Assembly (NCBI RefSeq): GCF_030867095.1
Contig: NC_081824.1
Coordinates: forward strand, 146,349,433 to 146,413,432
DNA: 64,000 nt
DNA from: Alligator mississippiensis
Taxonomy: Eukaryota > Chordata > Crocodylia > Alligatoridae
Direction of reading: 5' to 3'
Position numbers and translations under genes: made by a program. The notes under the pieces are model-generated. The model saw only the letters and a list, made by a program, of their open reading frames with translations, was not told the origin of the DNA and did not search any database. Of this stretch, positions 48,686-59,084 are shown one piece after another (position 1 is the stretch's first letter; the number at the start of each line of letters is the position of its first letter).

Positions 48686-49471
48686 TGCGTGGGCCGGGAG
48701 CATTCTGAGGCCTTCGGGGGCACGCGGCGGGCTGTGGCCAGCAGCCCTGGCACGCGGGTCGGGGAATGCAGGCTGGCGGACTAGAATTAGGCACGGACGC
48801 GTAACGGTTGATTAAAGATTATTTTACTTACACCGTAGATGGTCACAGTGCAGGCAGGAAAAACTTGCTTGAGTTGCAGTTACAGATAGGAAAGAAGAGC
48901 GGACAAGAGTTCTAACCTCGCGAACTCTAGCCCAATCTGGCTGAAAGCTCTAAAACCGTGAGCCCATCGAATCAACCGGAGAAAACAACTCAGAGAAGAG
49001 CTCTGGATACACACACACGAAACTTGTTAGGCTCCATGGAACAAGCGCGCAGGGAAGGGGTTCGTCGAGGGATCGCGCTTGGCGACGGGGAGAGGCCAGA
49101 GGTTGATCAGACCCCTATAGCCTTCTTAAGGTACACGCTGGGTCTGTTAGGCTCCGCAGCGCTTAGAGTTCTTCACGAGACGTGAAGTCCTCCTCCTCCA
49201 CGAGATGGTTGTGGAGTCCTCCAACTTGGGCGGAAACTGCTCAAGCCTCTTATACAGCTAGCAAGCCAATCACTAGCCACCACGTGGGAATAATTTAGAA
49301 CTGGCCAATAGTGGCACACAAATTTGCATGCGAATGGTGGGAACTCCTTTGCACTGGGGTTTTCTCTTTGCAACTGAGAAATGCACCCTGCAAAGAAAGC
49401 TCCTCGTGGCGGGAAATAATTTAGCAGTGCCGAAGCGCGCACACAAAAAATCACACCCTTGGGTTGTGACA
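48686..49471 (-). repeat. 5' LTR of the complete element
   Basis: 786 bp. A TATA-like TATAAGAGG lies near 49,244-49,252 on the minus strand. The same length as its partner implies no net insertion or loss since integration. Confidence 0.9.
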
Positions 49472-49640
49472 ATATACACCTCCCTGCTTATACCTGAGCC
49501 AACAAAGACTCCAATTGTCATTTAAGCAGTCTCAGAGCAGGCAACAGACTATCATGTCAAAGACAAAGGAATAACTCAAAGCCAAAGCACATTTTGAAAG
49601 ATCTAGAAAATATTTCCTGGCCTTGGTGGTAATTCCAACA

Positions 49641-50270
49641 CAGTGGATGTATCTACACGTTCAAATAATCTGGGATCAGTTTACTCTAAAATACTCTAGA
49701 GTAAACTCTCCTTGGCACATGTCTATACATGCAGGAACGCAGGAGCAGATCTCATGCTTGTAGCACCAGACTGCTCCCACCCCCTGCAGCCCTGCACCTA
49801 GCCCCTGGAGCAGCCAGGGGGAGCTCTAGGCTCCCCCTGGGTGCTGGCACAGGGGTGGGCAAGTTGCACAGGGCCAGGAGACAGCTGTTTGATGAGGGAG
49901 CTGGGACATTGCTCCTTGCCCCCAGGAGCTGCCAGCCACCAGAGGCTGGGTAAGGACAATTTGCACCCAGCCCCCACTCTATGATCACAAGGCCGGGGCT
50001 GGGAGATCTTTGTCTCACAGCCTGAATCCCATGGTCACAGGGCCCTGGCTGGGAGATGAGGATCTCCCAGTCCCCACTCCCCAGTCATGAAGCAGGGGCT
50101 TGGAGGTCCCTGCTGCTGGGTTGGGGGGACATAGCCCCGTCCGGGCTCCAGTGGTGGAACCCACCCTTGCAGCAGGCAGCTCCCAGAGGCATGGAGCAAT
50201 CTCCCGCCCCTTGCTGCCTGGCTAACCAGGAGCACATTTGTTCCTGGTAAAGTGTCTACACGTGTACTAC
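49641..50270. mobile_element. MITE with GC-rich core and a 50-bp tandem repeat
   Basis: Left edge 'gtggatgtatctacacgttc', right margin '...aaagtgtctacacgtgtact' near 50,250-50,270. The core is GC-rich and carries three imperfect 50-bp units starting at 49,968, 50,018 and 50,068 (each with 'ggctgggagat'-like text). Frames on both strands across it are shadows. The right edge is uncertain. Confidence 0.55.
49968..50117. repeat. Minisatellite, three 50-bp units
   Basis: Units begin 'cagcccccactc', 'cagcctgaatcc' and 'cagtccccactc' and end in 'ggctgggagat' or a close variant. Period 50 by direct count. Confidence 0.75.
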
Positions 50271-50339
50271 TGCACTGTAAGTAATCAAGAGTAAATTTGC
50301 TACTTGTATTTACAGGTAGAAAATTTACTTTCAATTATA

Positions 50340-50645
50340 GCAAAATATTGTCCAGTAAGCATCTGTGCAGTTGTTACTGTGCAGTCATTAATCCTGGCTT
50401 AAGCAAGTACTAAATGACTGTGCAGTAACCAGCACTACTGAGCAGTTCTGATGCCACGTGGCTATTTTTAGCAGCTACTATGCAGCAGCGTCAGCATGAC
50501 AGTTCATGCCTCGTGATGCTATGTTGTTGTAGCAACAAGCTACGGCAGTGTAGCTTATCACTATGGCTATGTAGCATCGAGTACACATGCCCACTGCGCA
50601 GTAAGTAGCTCTAATCTCAAATAAAGCATCTCTTTAGATGTGCCC
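50340..50645. mobile_element. MITE, 'TACTGCACAGTA' core family
   Basis: 'agttgttactgtgcagtcat', 'aaatgactgtgcagtaacca' and 'gtgatgctatgttg' match the copy at 28,714-28,970 in order. The right edge is close to '...agatgtgccca'. It adjoins the previous MITE. Confidence 0.7.
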
Positions 50646-52575
50646 AGTGATGTGGGAAATATATACATTATGCTCCTAATACAATTAATACCTCAGTTTC
50701 TCTTCCTAAGCAAGCTAGCCAATGTTTCCAAAGAAGCCCAGAGAACAATCCTAAGAAAAAAGGGCATCTGAAGAGAACAGTTATACCTATGGCACAGTTG
50801 AATTGCTTTCTTCTTCTCACAGAAGTAGGAAAAGTGCTTCAAATCAGTCCACTGAAAACTGAAAGGTAATGTTTAGGCATGGGTCCAATATAAAATATCT
50901 ACCAATATGGCAGGATAGTTATTAGGAAGAAATTTGGGTGCAGATTTGAGGGACAGACTATTCCACAACAGCCTAATGTGAGGGTATTTTGGTTTGGTTT
51001 GGTGGGGTTTGGGGAGAGAGGTGGTCATCTTCCGCTGAAGAACATGGCAGTAGTCACTCAGCTATAGTACAAAGGATTTGATGGACTACAGGCCTGATCC
51101 ATTTGGTGCCCGTATGTTCCCAAGCACAAAAACCAAAACATGGATTTTTTTCAGTTTAGATTATTTATTTGAGATTAAGAAGTACAAAAGATTAAAAGAA
51201 GAAACATAGTCTCTAAGAAGAAAAGAGCACACTGTGGCACTCTTAGTAATATCCTGCACTTGTATTAAAATACAAGATGGCAGCTGCCGTAAATCTCTAT
51301 CATTCAGCAGATAGGGAGACTCCCCTTCATTTAAAAATGTAGTATATATAGAGCAATCCTCACACACCCACACATACTCGCACACAGAAAAACAGAGAAA
51401 TGATCTCCTTTGAGATATATAATAATTTTACACCACAATTTGGTTTGAAAAGGAAATAACAAGTGATGTGATAAAGGCATATGTTGTTTACCCTCTCTGA
51501 ACACTCAAGAAAAAGGGCAGTAAATAAAAGTAAAAGGCTATTTTAAAATGGTAAGAGGATATTAAGATCTTATAACATGCATACATTGACCCATAGAATT
51601 CACTATTAGATTTTACTGAGGCCAAGAAGAAGAATTCAAAAAAAAAAAAACTTTAGACATAAATAAGAAAAATATCTGCAGTTATATTAGTAAAGGTGAA
51701 GTAAGCAACACTCATGCATCAGGCCATAAGCCAACCATTAAGTCCCAGGGATTAGGAAAAACTTCTTTCTTTATAAGTATGCATCATTTAAAATATTTAA
51801 TTATATCAGGTTTTACACCTTCCTCTAGAGCATTTCCTATTGGCTACTCTCAAGAGGCAAGATAAAAGTTTAGTTGGACCTTTGGTTTAACTGGTTGCTT
51901 CAGTTTCTTTTCCTGATCTCCAAGGGTGGTCTACTTCATTGTGAGCAAGACTGCCAAATTATTACATAGTTGTTTATTTTTCAAATGGTTTTGTACAGCA
52001 AACTTTCCCATGTGAGCAAAAGTTCTTCCTCTACTGAAGTCTGCTCAATACAAATGGAACATTGAAATTAATCCAGATCTCAATGAAGTCAATGGCAAAA
52101 TCCCATTGAGAAAGATCAGGATTTGGCCCAATGTTTATTCTACTCCCTTCAGCTCCTGCTCCAGAGCAAAAGTAGAAAGCAGCAAGCATAGATGTTACAT
52201 TAACTATGCTAGTTTTCAGGATGTTTGACATGAGATTTCACAGATAACCCCTCCCCACACGCACCTTTTTGTGTTACATTTTTCTTCACTGAAAAAAAAA
52301 CAAACCCTTGTAAATATAAGTATCTTATTTTGGTGATGGACAAACCTTTCAGGTTTCAGAAGTGATGTTCAAGTAAACACTAGAATTCAGAGCTTGTTTG
52401 CATAGGATTTTCTGATTCTAATTCTAATTGATCCAGCAGTAATAATATGTGACACTTGTATAGCAATGTTCATTCACAGATCTCAAAACACTTTGGAGAA
52501 AATGGACCAATTTTAGCATTTTACAGATGAACCAAACTATCTTAAATACATGGCAGAAACAGAATCTGAACAGAA
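50646..52575. other. Intergenic, no feature seen
   Basis: AT-rich with short chance frames. A-run at about 51,640. Confidence 0.5.
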
Positions 52576-52578
52576 CTC

Positions 52579-53108
52579 AGTGGGTGTGTCTACGCATGCA
52601 TTAATATGCTTTTGCTTCTGCACATGGAGTATAGTACCTTAGAGCATTTTTACACATGCTCTGGGAGTGAGGAGGGGTGCACTTTAATAAGAGCGGCTCT
52701 GAGAGCTGCTCTAATTAAAGCGCCCAGAGGGTCTTCATGTATCAGCATCCTTGCCCTTCCAAATGGCATCAGGGGAGCTTTATCTAAAGTTCATTGAACA
52801 GGGATGCTGAGACACAAGATGCGGAGGCTGGCTGGAGCTTGGTAATTATCATGCTCCAGCAGACATGATGATCTAGTTACAGAATGTTGGAGCAGCCTCC
52901 AGGCTCGAGTACAGACACCCTCTAATATGAGGTACTACATAAATGCACATTAGGCTGCCCTAATGCACAATAGCAAAAGCACATGCCTTTTTAGTGACAT
53001 TTAATGCACAGTAGCCTATTTCTGCTGCTCATTAGCATGTTAGCACTGCTTTTGACGTGACACTTTGATGAGCAATAGCACATTAAAGCGCATGTGTAGA
53101 CACACCCA
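52579..53108. mobile_element. MITE of the 'TCTACA' group, long copy
   Basis: The best-kept copy of its family: the left edge 'gtgggtgtgtctacgcatgc' is inverted at the right edge 'gcatgtgtagacacacccac'. The core has 'aattaaagcg' and 'gaggtactacat' blocks shared with 24,085-24,596, 33,316-33,569 and 42,270-42,540. Confidence 0.85.
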
Positions 53109-54180
53109 CTGCTTCCCACACTAAAACAAATGGCCTCACTCTTGGTATTTCAACCCATCTTTTTGCATTTCCATCTGGAAGCTAGAAGAGCCAAGACTGC
53201 AAAAGTTTTGTTTTTTTTTCAAAAGTTAGCCACGTGGTTTTCAATTCATTCAAAACCTTTAGTTCTCATCTGATTAGAATTATGAACAAGAATCAGAGAA
53301 TGTGATTGTTTTATTATGCAGACAGATTTATTCATTTAAGTGCCTGCTTGTCAGCCTATTTTCTTCTCTTTTCTCTTCTGAGCCCCAATACTTGTGCCGT
53401 GTTGTTGTTTGCAGACTTATTTATTTCCATCAGTTTGTTGGGCACAGAATTACAATCTTTACCATCTTTGTCCCTGCAGTACAAATAGTGGATACATAGC
53501 TCCCAAAATGACTGAAGATTGGAATCAGTATGGGTTGTGTCTTATAACAAGAGTAAATGACTTTCTTATGTAAATGTTTTTTGTTGTGGATGCCACATAA
53601 TATAGGCTATCAAAACAACCTGTCGCTTCCAGTCTACTGAAGCCCTGAAATATGGATATATGTCAGACCTTATTCAGCAATTTAAAGGAGGGCTCAAGTT
53701 TATTTCTCAAAACTAGGAGTTTTAGCCTGATCTGTGTTTTGTTTTTCCTAAGCCATTTCAGCTACCCCTTCTACACATGAATGCAACACATAATGCTGGC
53801 AAGATTCTCCTCGTTGTTCTGAGAATCTCTTGTCATTTCCCATTCTGCTTGAATCACTACTAAGCATTCATTTTCCAGGTCCTTAATCATGAAGACAGCA
53901 GCCCTTATTCACATGGTTATCTCCCACTGACTTCATTGGGACTCAGGAGAGTTACAATTATGGGATCAGGCTACATGTGTGTCCAACCATGTAAGCCAAG
54001 ATCCAATGCAGAAAAATGTATCTGTTTGACAATGACAAGAAGCAGTAGTGAATTTCTCAATTATAGTAACATAAATAAAACAACATTGGGTGGCGTAACA
54101 GGAGATGAAGAGGTTTACATGGAATTGTGTTTCATGTCAATGACACCAGGAAACCTACTGTTTACATCCTTTAAAGACAT
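53109..54180. other. Intergenic, no feature seen
   Basis: AT-rich; overlapping short frames near 53,302 and 53,936 have no support. Confidence 0.5.
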
Positions 54181-54181
54181 T

Positions 54182-54247
54182 AAATGATTTGTAACCAAGC
54201 AACAGGTTTGTTTAAAATGATTTGTAACCAAGCAACAGGCTTGTATA
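54182..54247. repeat. 33-bp tandem duplication
   Basis: 'aaatgatttgtaaccaagca' plus 'acagg' occurs twice with a period of exactly 33 bases and one or two differences, which points to a recent local duplication. Confidence 0.9.
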
Positions 54248-54368
54248 GGTAACCAAGAGCTACAGGGCATGGTACTTTTTAAAAAAGAAACATTTAACTA
54301 TAAAAAAGGTAAAGAGATATTTTTATGTAAAACCTTTTTACAGTTTATTTCCTATCATTAGTTGTTAA

Positions 54369-54434
54369 AATATATATATATATATATTATATATATATTA
54401 TATATAATTATATATATATATATATATATATATA
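54369..54434. repeat. AT dinucleotide-rich array
   Basis: Mostly (AT)n with a few 'tatta' interruptions over about 65 bp. Downstream of, or at the far end of, the THBS2 transcription unit. Confidence 0.95.
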
Positions 54435-54439
54435 GAAGC

Positions 54440-56827
54440 TGGGTATCTGACTAAATGAATCAGGATGTTAACTGGTTAAATTTTGTCTGTGTAAACAAAT
54501 AAATAATTATTTACAATCTTTGGCAACACAAAGTGGAATTGCATTGATCTCCAGTTCTCTCTCACACATGTGCTCACAAAGGAAAATAAAAGAGAAAAAG
54601 AAAAAAGGAAAAACATCATAAATAATTTACATAGAATCGGAAAATTATGGTACAATCTAAATATTAACATCTTTTTCCACACACTGATGTCTCACTTCGG
54701 CAAAACAAGACAAAAACAAAGAACCCTACGCAGCCATTACAGTCATTTCATTTAATGAATTCTCCCCCCAACATTCTCACTGGGATTTGGAGATACAATT
54801 TGAAACACCAAAAGTATGAACTGCAACAAACTCAAAAGCCTCACAGGGAGGATTTTTAAAAATACTGTTGAAATGAACACTATAAAATGTGCAATAAAGC
54901 CAGAAAATGTGGATTCTCTCTAATGAATATAGCAATAAAATCTATTCAAAAGGGAATTAAGAACTGAGTCAGCATTTATGTCACTGTGCCTTACAATAAT
55001 GGCAGAAATATGGTATGGTGCTTTTAGTAAACCCCATGTATGAATAAAATTACACCATCAAGTGTTTGTTTTTGAACAAAGCTCATACAACTTAAACAAA
55101 CAAAAGTGTTAAACATGTTTATACTATTGTATAGATAAGTAACTGTTGTATCTGCTTAAAATAAACACTGGTACGCCTTCAGTATTATTAAAAAAGTTCT
55201 ATATACAGCAGACATGGGTAACAATATGTAACACTGTAAATTAAGGTAACAGTATGCATATTAAGGTTCCATTTATAATTTATTCATTATTATTCATTTA
55301 ATCAGGAGATCATGCTTGATTATAACCTCATAAAATGATGTATTTAAAAATGAATACATTGCTTTTGCAATATCTACATATGGTGATATGTGCTCTAAAC
55401 AGCTTCTTTTAGCATTATTCGCTAAAGTACTACTAACACATTGCGTGGCATGCTTTAAAATAAGTTATCAGATAAGGCAGCTGCATGTGATACCTATAAT
55501 AAGGATTAACAAAATATGTATAACTGGAACCTTAATTTCATATGTTCCCAAATTTGGTAACACTAATGTTGCCACCTTTTCAAAAACCCAGATGAGGATT
55601 TAGGATGTCAAAGTGCTTTTTGCAGCAGAGGTGGGAAAGTTATTCAGGTTCAATTTATTCCAGATGGTCATATTTTTATTATGAAAAGCAAGATGGCACT
55701 GGCCAACTATAAACTGTTTTGAGAAAGCCATGTTGACAGAGGTGATGCCTTTAAGAGCTTATTTGAATTGTTCTTCTTTGTTACACTGGAATTTGAATTC
55801 TAGCTCAAGTTTGTCCTGACTGAACCCATACATAAAACATGTATTGTTATTCAAGGCCAACATTACTTTGAACTACAAATATGATGTTTCTACAATCTAT
55901 AATCTTAAAAGATGTTAGTTAAAGCAGAGGTGACCAAGATACTGCCCATAGGCCATATCTGGTCCATGTCATCTGACCCGTGGGCTTCCCTAAAAGTCTA
56001 GAAATATGGAAGTATGGAGCAGTGGCAGCATTAACTGCTGTGGCTCCCAGAGCCACAGCAATTAATGTTGCCACCACTCATCCTAACACCAAATATCCAG
56101 ACCCCTGAGCAGTTCCATGGGCCTGATGATGTGGACCTGGCTCTGTGCAGTGGGCTGTATGAGTTGCATGCCACTGACTTAAGGCATCCTTATCCTCTGA
56201 AGAACATCTTTTCACATCAAGCCATCTTCATATATGGCCTTCATCTTATTCTCCAATGGCTTCTTCGTTATTAGGATAGACGTTGTTGGTTTGGTCCCTT
56301 TGTAATTTTGCTGAAATTAGGCTCAGAGGCTGTGTGTTAGTGAAGTCAAGCCCTGGTCAGAGCAAGCAAAGTGTCAACCCTACATATAAAAAGTGGTTTT
56401 AACACTTCTTTCCTTATTTTAAGACAATGGATGATATTCATTATCTCCCTTTCCTCCATATATATATAAATACATCAAGTAATTACACTTTATATGTAAA
56501 CGTCATTCCTTTTTTAAAAAATAAACAAACAAACAAGTCTTGCTAAGTTTTCACCCTACAAAAATGTCCTAATGTATCAATCTGCTTTTGCTTCAGTGGT
56601 GGGTTGGACGCTCACATTTAGGTCCCATGAGTCTTAGTACTGAGAAGGCACTTTGGTCTAGGATTGGCTGAGCCATGCCTGGCAGCCAGGAGGTATAAGG
56701 TTGGTTGAACAGAAGGCCAGAGGAAGAGGAGGTACACAAAGACAGAAATTGGGAGTACCAGAATGTGCTGAAGTGTCTAGGTTGCACAGCATCTACAGTA
56801 CTTTGCTGGTAACGTAACACCCATTGT
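54440..56827 (-). other. THBS2: Probable THBS2 3' UTR and downstream flank (3' limit not fixed)
   Basis: Sequence following the stop codon on the minus strand must begin as 3' UTR of the terminal exon. It is AT-rich and holds no convincing coding frame; the short frames in it look accidental. Several minus-strand AATAAA signals occur (tttatt on the plus strand), for example near 55,650, 55,670, 55,275 and 54,342. The 3' end cannot be chosen without transcripts. Recalled mammalian THBS2 3' UTRs are about 2 kb, which would end in the lower half of this stretch. An old hAT-like repeat fragment lies inside at about 55,920-56,190. Confidence 0.45.
55920..56190. repeat. Old hAT-like repeat fragment
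   Basis: 'agcagaggtgaccaagatac' and 'gcccataggccatatctggt' read like the common hAT-derived repeats whose edges say 'caggggtggccaa...gcggcccg'. Lies within the putative THBS2 3' UTR. Edges not resolved. Confidence 0.5.
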
Positions 56828-56835
56828 TTAGAAAT
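56828..56835 (-). CDS. THBS2: THBS2 terminal coding bases and stop codon
   Basis: The last coding piece of THBS2 is only eight bases: AT to complete an aspartate codon, TTC, then TAA. A TTCTATTTTAG acceptor precedes it on the minus strand and the phase matches the upstream exon, which ends in a single G. The protein therefore ends ...YECKDF. Recalled mammalian THBS2 ends ...YECRDI, so both the length and the tiny terminal coding exon fit the family. The intron to the preceding exon is about 1.4 kb. The alternative is a different downstream acceptor; this one is favoured because it restores the expected Asp plus hydrophobic end. Confidence 0.82.
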
Positions 56836-58235
56836 CTAAAATAGAAGAGAAAAATAGATATGAATTAGTGTTCTATCATATTTGATATGGAATAGAGTAG
56901 ACATGAAATAGTAAGGGAAAGCAACCTAGCGTTACAATATGCCTTTTCCTGTCTTGAGTTTGTTTAATTATAAATGTGAAAATATAATAAAATGATAATC
57001 TATAAATGATTTTTATATTTTAAAAATTTCTGGAGGATGCATGATGCATAAAAATAATCATTCAAACTATCTACTGCACCTGTAATGTCTCCTTAAAGAG
57101 GGGATATTCATAACTGCATATGCCTGTAACACACTAATATAATATCTAATATCTGGTAGATACTGGATATCCACACATTATTTTAAATGAGGTGTGTCAA
57201 AGGTGCCAGTAGGCCACATCCAGACTGAGGAGCCATTTCACTGTGAGGATATATAAAAAAACCAGGAATCTGGGGGCAGAACTAGCAGAAATCCCAGCCA
57301 CAGCCCCAGTGACAGGAGAAGCAAGTGATGGCTGTGTTGACCCCTGTACCATGCACCACCATTGCTGCCACTCAACCCTAGGGTTACCATATTTCCAGTT
57401 TCAAAAAAGAGGACACCTGCGTGTGGTGGGGGGGGGGGGGGGAGGGATATGCCCATGCCCTGCCCCTGCCCCTCACTCCCAAACCACAGCCCCCACACCC
57501 TGCTGCTGTCCCTCACTTCTGACCTGCAGCCCCCTGTCCCCCAGCCTTGCTGCCCATACAGCTCCCTGTTGCCCTCAAAGGACCCTCTACCCCCCGCATC
57601 TTCCTGCCCTGCTGCAGCCCCAGTGCTGCTAGGCACCCATCCCCCTTGTATACCAATCCACAGACACACACATGCACACACACATGGACAGTCCCCAACC
57701 CTGGACTTCCAAGCCCTGCTCCCCACAGAGTTATGTGCCTGCAGCTGCCAGGCCACACAGAGGCATGTGATGCCTCCAATCGCCTTCCCCTGCTCTCCCC
57801 AGCCTCAAGCAGCTCCTTGCTGGGGTAAGCCAGTAAATGCCAGGAAAGCGGAGACACAGCAAAATCCCAGACATTTTCAGATATTTCAGAAAACCTCCCA
57901 GATGGAGATAGAAGGACCAAAAAAGAGGACATGTCCAGGAAAACCCAGATATATGGTAACCCTACTCAACCCACTCCTGCGGCTGGGTCTAGATGTAGCC
58001 TGCAAGGAGTTCTATGCTTTAAATCTGGCCTTTTTAAAGCTCTCCTTTTTTCCAAGACATGAATAGATAAACTCCTTCCTTTTTATTGAAAATTAAGAAG
58101 TGATTAGATTATTCCAAAATTACTGGCAGACTAAGGATTCTATTCAATAATTGGAGGATGCATTTCATTACTGTCTTTCTGCCCTGCTGCATACATATTC
58201 ATACACTGGCCCTTTCCAGGTAATTCTGTAACTAA
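56836..58235 (-). other. THBS2: Last THBS2 intron, containing an intact hAT MITE
   Basis: The final intron, about 1.4 kb, lies between the exon ending SDLKYECK and the terminal exon. Much of it is the inverted-repeat element at 57,379-57,964. Around that element, at about 57,190-58,020, other repeat-like sequence is seen ('gccagtaggccacatccaga'). The long frames that cross it in both directions lie in repeat and are not genes. Confidence 0.65.
57379..57964. mobile_element. hAT-type non-autonomous DNA transposon (MITE)
   Basis: A 586-bp element with matching terminal inverted repeats. The left end reads TAGGGTTACCATAT and the right end reads ATATGGTAACCCTA, its exact inverse. It is flanked by a perfect 8-bp target duplication, ctcaaccc, at 57,371-57,378 and 57,965-57,972, as expected of the hAT superfamily. 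Both ends carry an 'aaaaaagaggaca' subterminal motif in direct orientation on the plus strand. The core is C-rich and contains a long G run near 57,428. No transposase is encoded, so it must have moved with enzyme made elsewhere. It lies in the last THBS2 intron. Confidence 0.9.
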
Positions 58236-58237
58236 CC
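58236..58237 (-). promoter_or_regulatory. THBS2: THBS2 splice donor (exon 58,237-58,376)
   Basis: Donor junction AAAG|GTTAGT on the minus strand. It matters because it leaves one base that decides the phase of the eight-base terminal coding piece at 56,828-56,835. Confidence 0.8.
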
Positions 58238-58376
58238 TTTGCATTCATATTTGAGGTCAGAGAAGTAGACCATTTCTTGAGAGAAGACAAAAAGGCCTAA
58301 TCTTCCACCAGCAAAGGTCATATCATAGATTGGTCCAGAGTCGACCATGACCTGTTTCCCCTCATACACAGAAACT
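58237..58376 (-). CDS. THBS2: THBS2 internal coding exon, TSP C-terminal domain (part 3)
   Basis: This is the third visible THBS2 exon, 140 nt, after an intron of about 3.4 kb. A pyrimidine-rich TTTACAG acceptor precedes it and a GTTAG donor ends it. One base completes the arginine codon of the preceding exon, 46 codons follow, and one base starts the aspartate codon completed in the last exon. The reading is [18 protein letters not shown], then [20 protein letters not shown], then SDLKYECK. The block SGPIYD...[23 protein letters not shown] is the signature C-terminal end of thrombospondins. EGKQVM and MVYFSDL are THBS2-like, as recalled. The final Cys pairs with another Cys inside this domain in the family. 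No break is seen. Confidence 0.95.
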
Positions 58377-59084
58377 CTGTAAAGAAGAATATATTTTAGA
58401 TTAATATAGTAACTAAATAGCATATCTCAAGGTTAAGGCTGTAGTAACAGCTTTCAGGAGTCAATGTGGTGTTACGATTCAACACAGATACCCCCGGATA
58501 CTACAATTTAATTATATGGGTCATTCCTTTATGGTATCTTGTACCTTCCTGGTGACACATCATCTGCAAATATTTTCTCAGTCCTTTATTTAGTACAGCC
58601 AAGTCCTCTAGCCTTAACTATGTCAAGGAAGGTTGCTCATTTAATGTGGATAAACTGCATGTCCTTTTACATTCAGAGATTAGCCAGTGGCATAGACACA
58701 TAATTTAGCTGACTCATCTGGAATCATACTAGAGATGTAAGAGAACTTGATTCTTTTTGTTCAGTTCCCAAATTAAAACGAATTGGGGGTGGAAGGAGGA
58801 GGTGAGGGTGGCGGGGGGGAGGCAGGGAGAAATGGGAATTCATTATGGGTCAAACAGAATAGTTAATTTGAACTAAAATGAAATTGCTTATTTACTAAAA
58901 GCAAAGAATTTTGGAAACTGGCCTAGAGTTTCACAAAGGGAGTTAAAAACAATTCCCAAAATGAAGAAGGAAGTCTCCACCCCTTCCCCTGCAAACACAC
59001 TCTATATGTTAAAACAAACTCTGGTTAATTCACTACTTTAAGGGCAATACAAATACTTGTAATGTATCCAACTGGGCATGTCTA

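Larger units (their letters stand above)
45699..49471 (-). mobile_element. Complete non-autonomous LTR retrotransposon with one long frame
   Basis: A 3,773-bp element on the minus strand. Its two 786-bp LTRs lie at 48,686-49,471 (5') and 45,699-46,484 (3'). Both start TGTCACAACCC and end in CA. I count about 39 differences between them by hand, near 5%, many of them at CpG. Flanks 'gtata' and 'atata' match at four of five positions and are probably a worn 5-bp target duplication. Directly inside the 5' LTR is TGGCGACGAGGATGGGA, a primer-binding-like site with a fair match to a tRNA-Arg 3' end. Directly before the 3' LTR is the purine run AAGGGGGGA. Between them are about 2.2 kb with one long frame and no visible protease, reverse transcriptase or integrase. 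It therefore looks structurally whole but dependent on enzymes from elsewhere. Confidence 0.9.

Noticed and set aside
56593-56820. 75-codon minus-strand frame next to the THBS2 stop
   Set aside because: It lies after the stop codon, in the 3' UTR, in a frame with no family resemblance.
57238-58066. 172- and 234-codon frames on opposite strands in the last THBS2 intron
   Set aside because: Most of their length is the hAT MITE core with a poly-G/C run; low-complexity translation.
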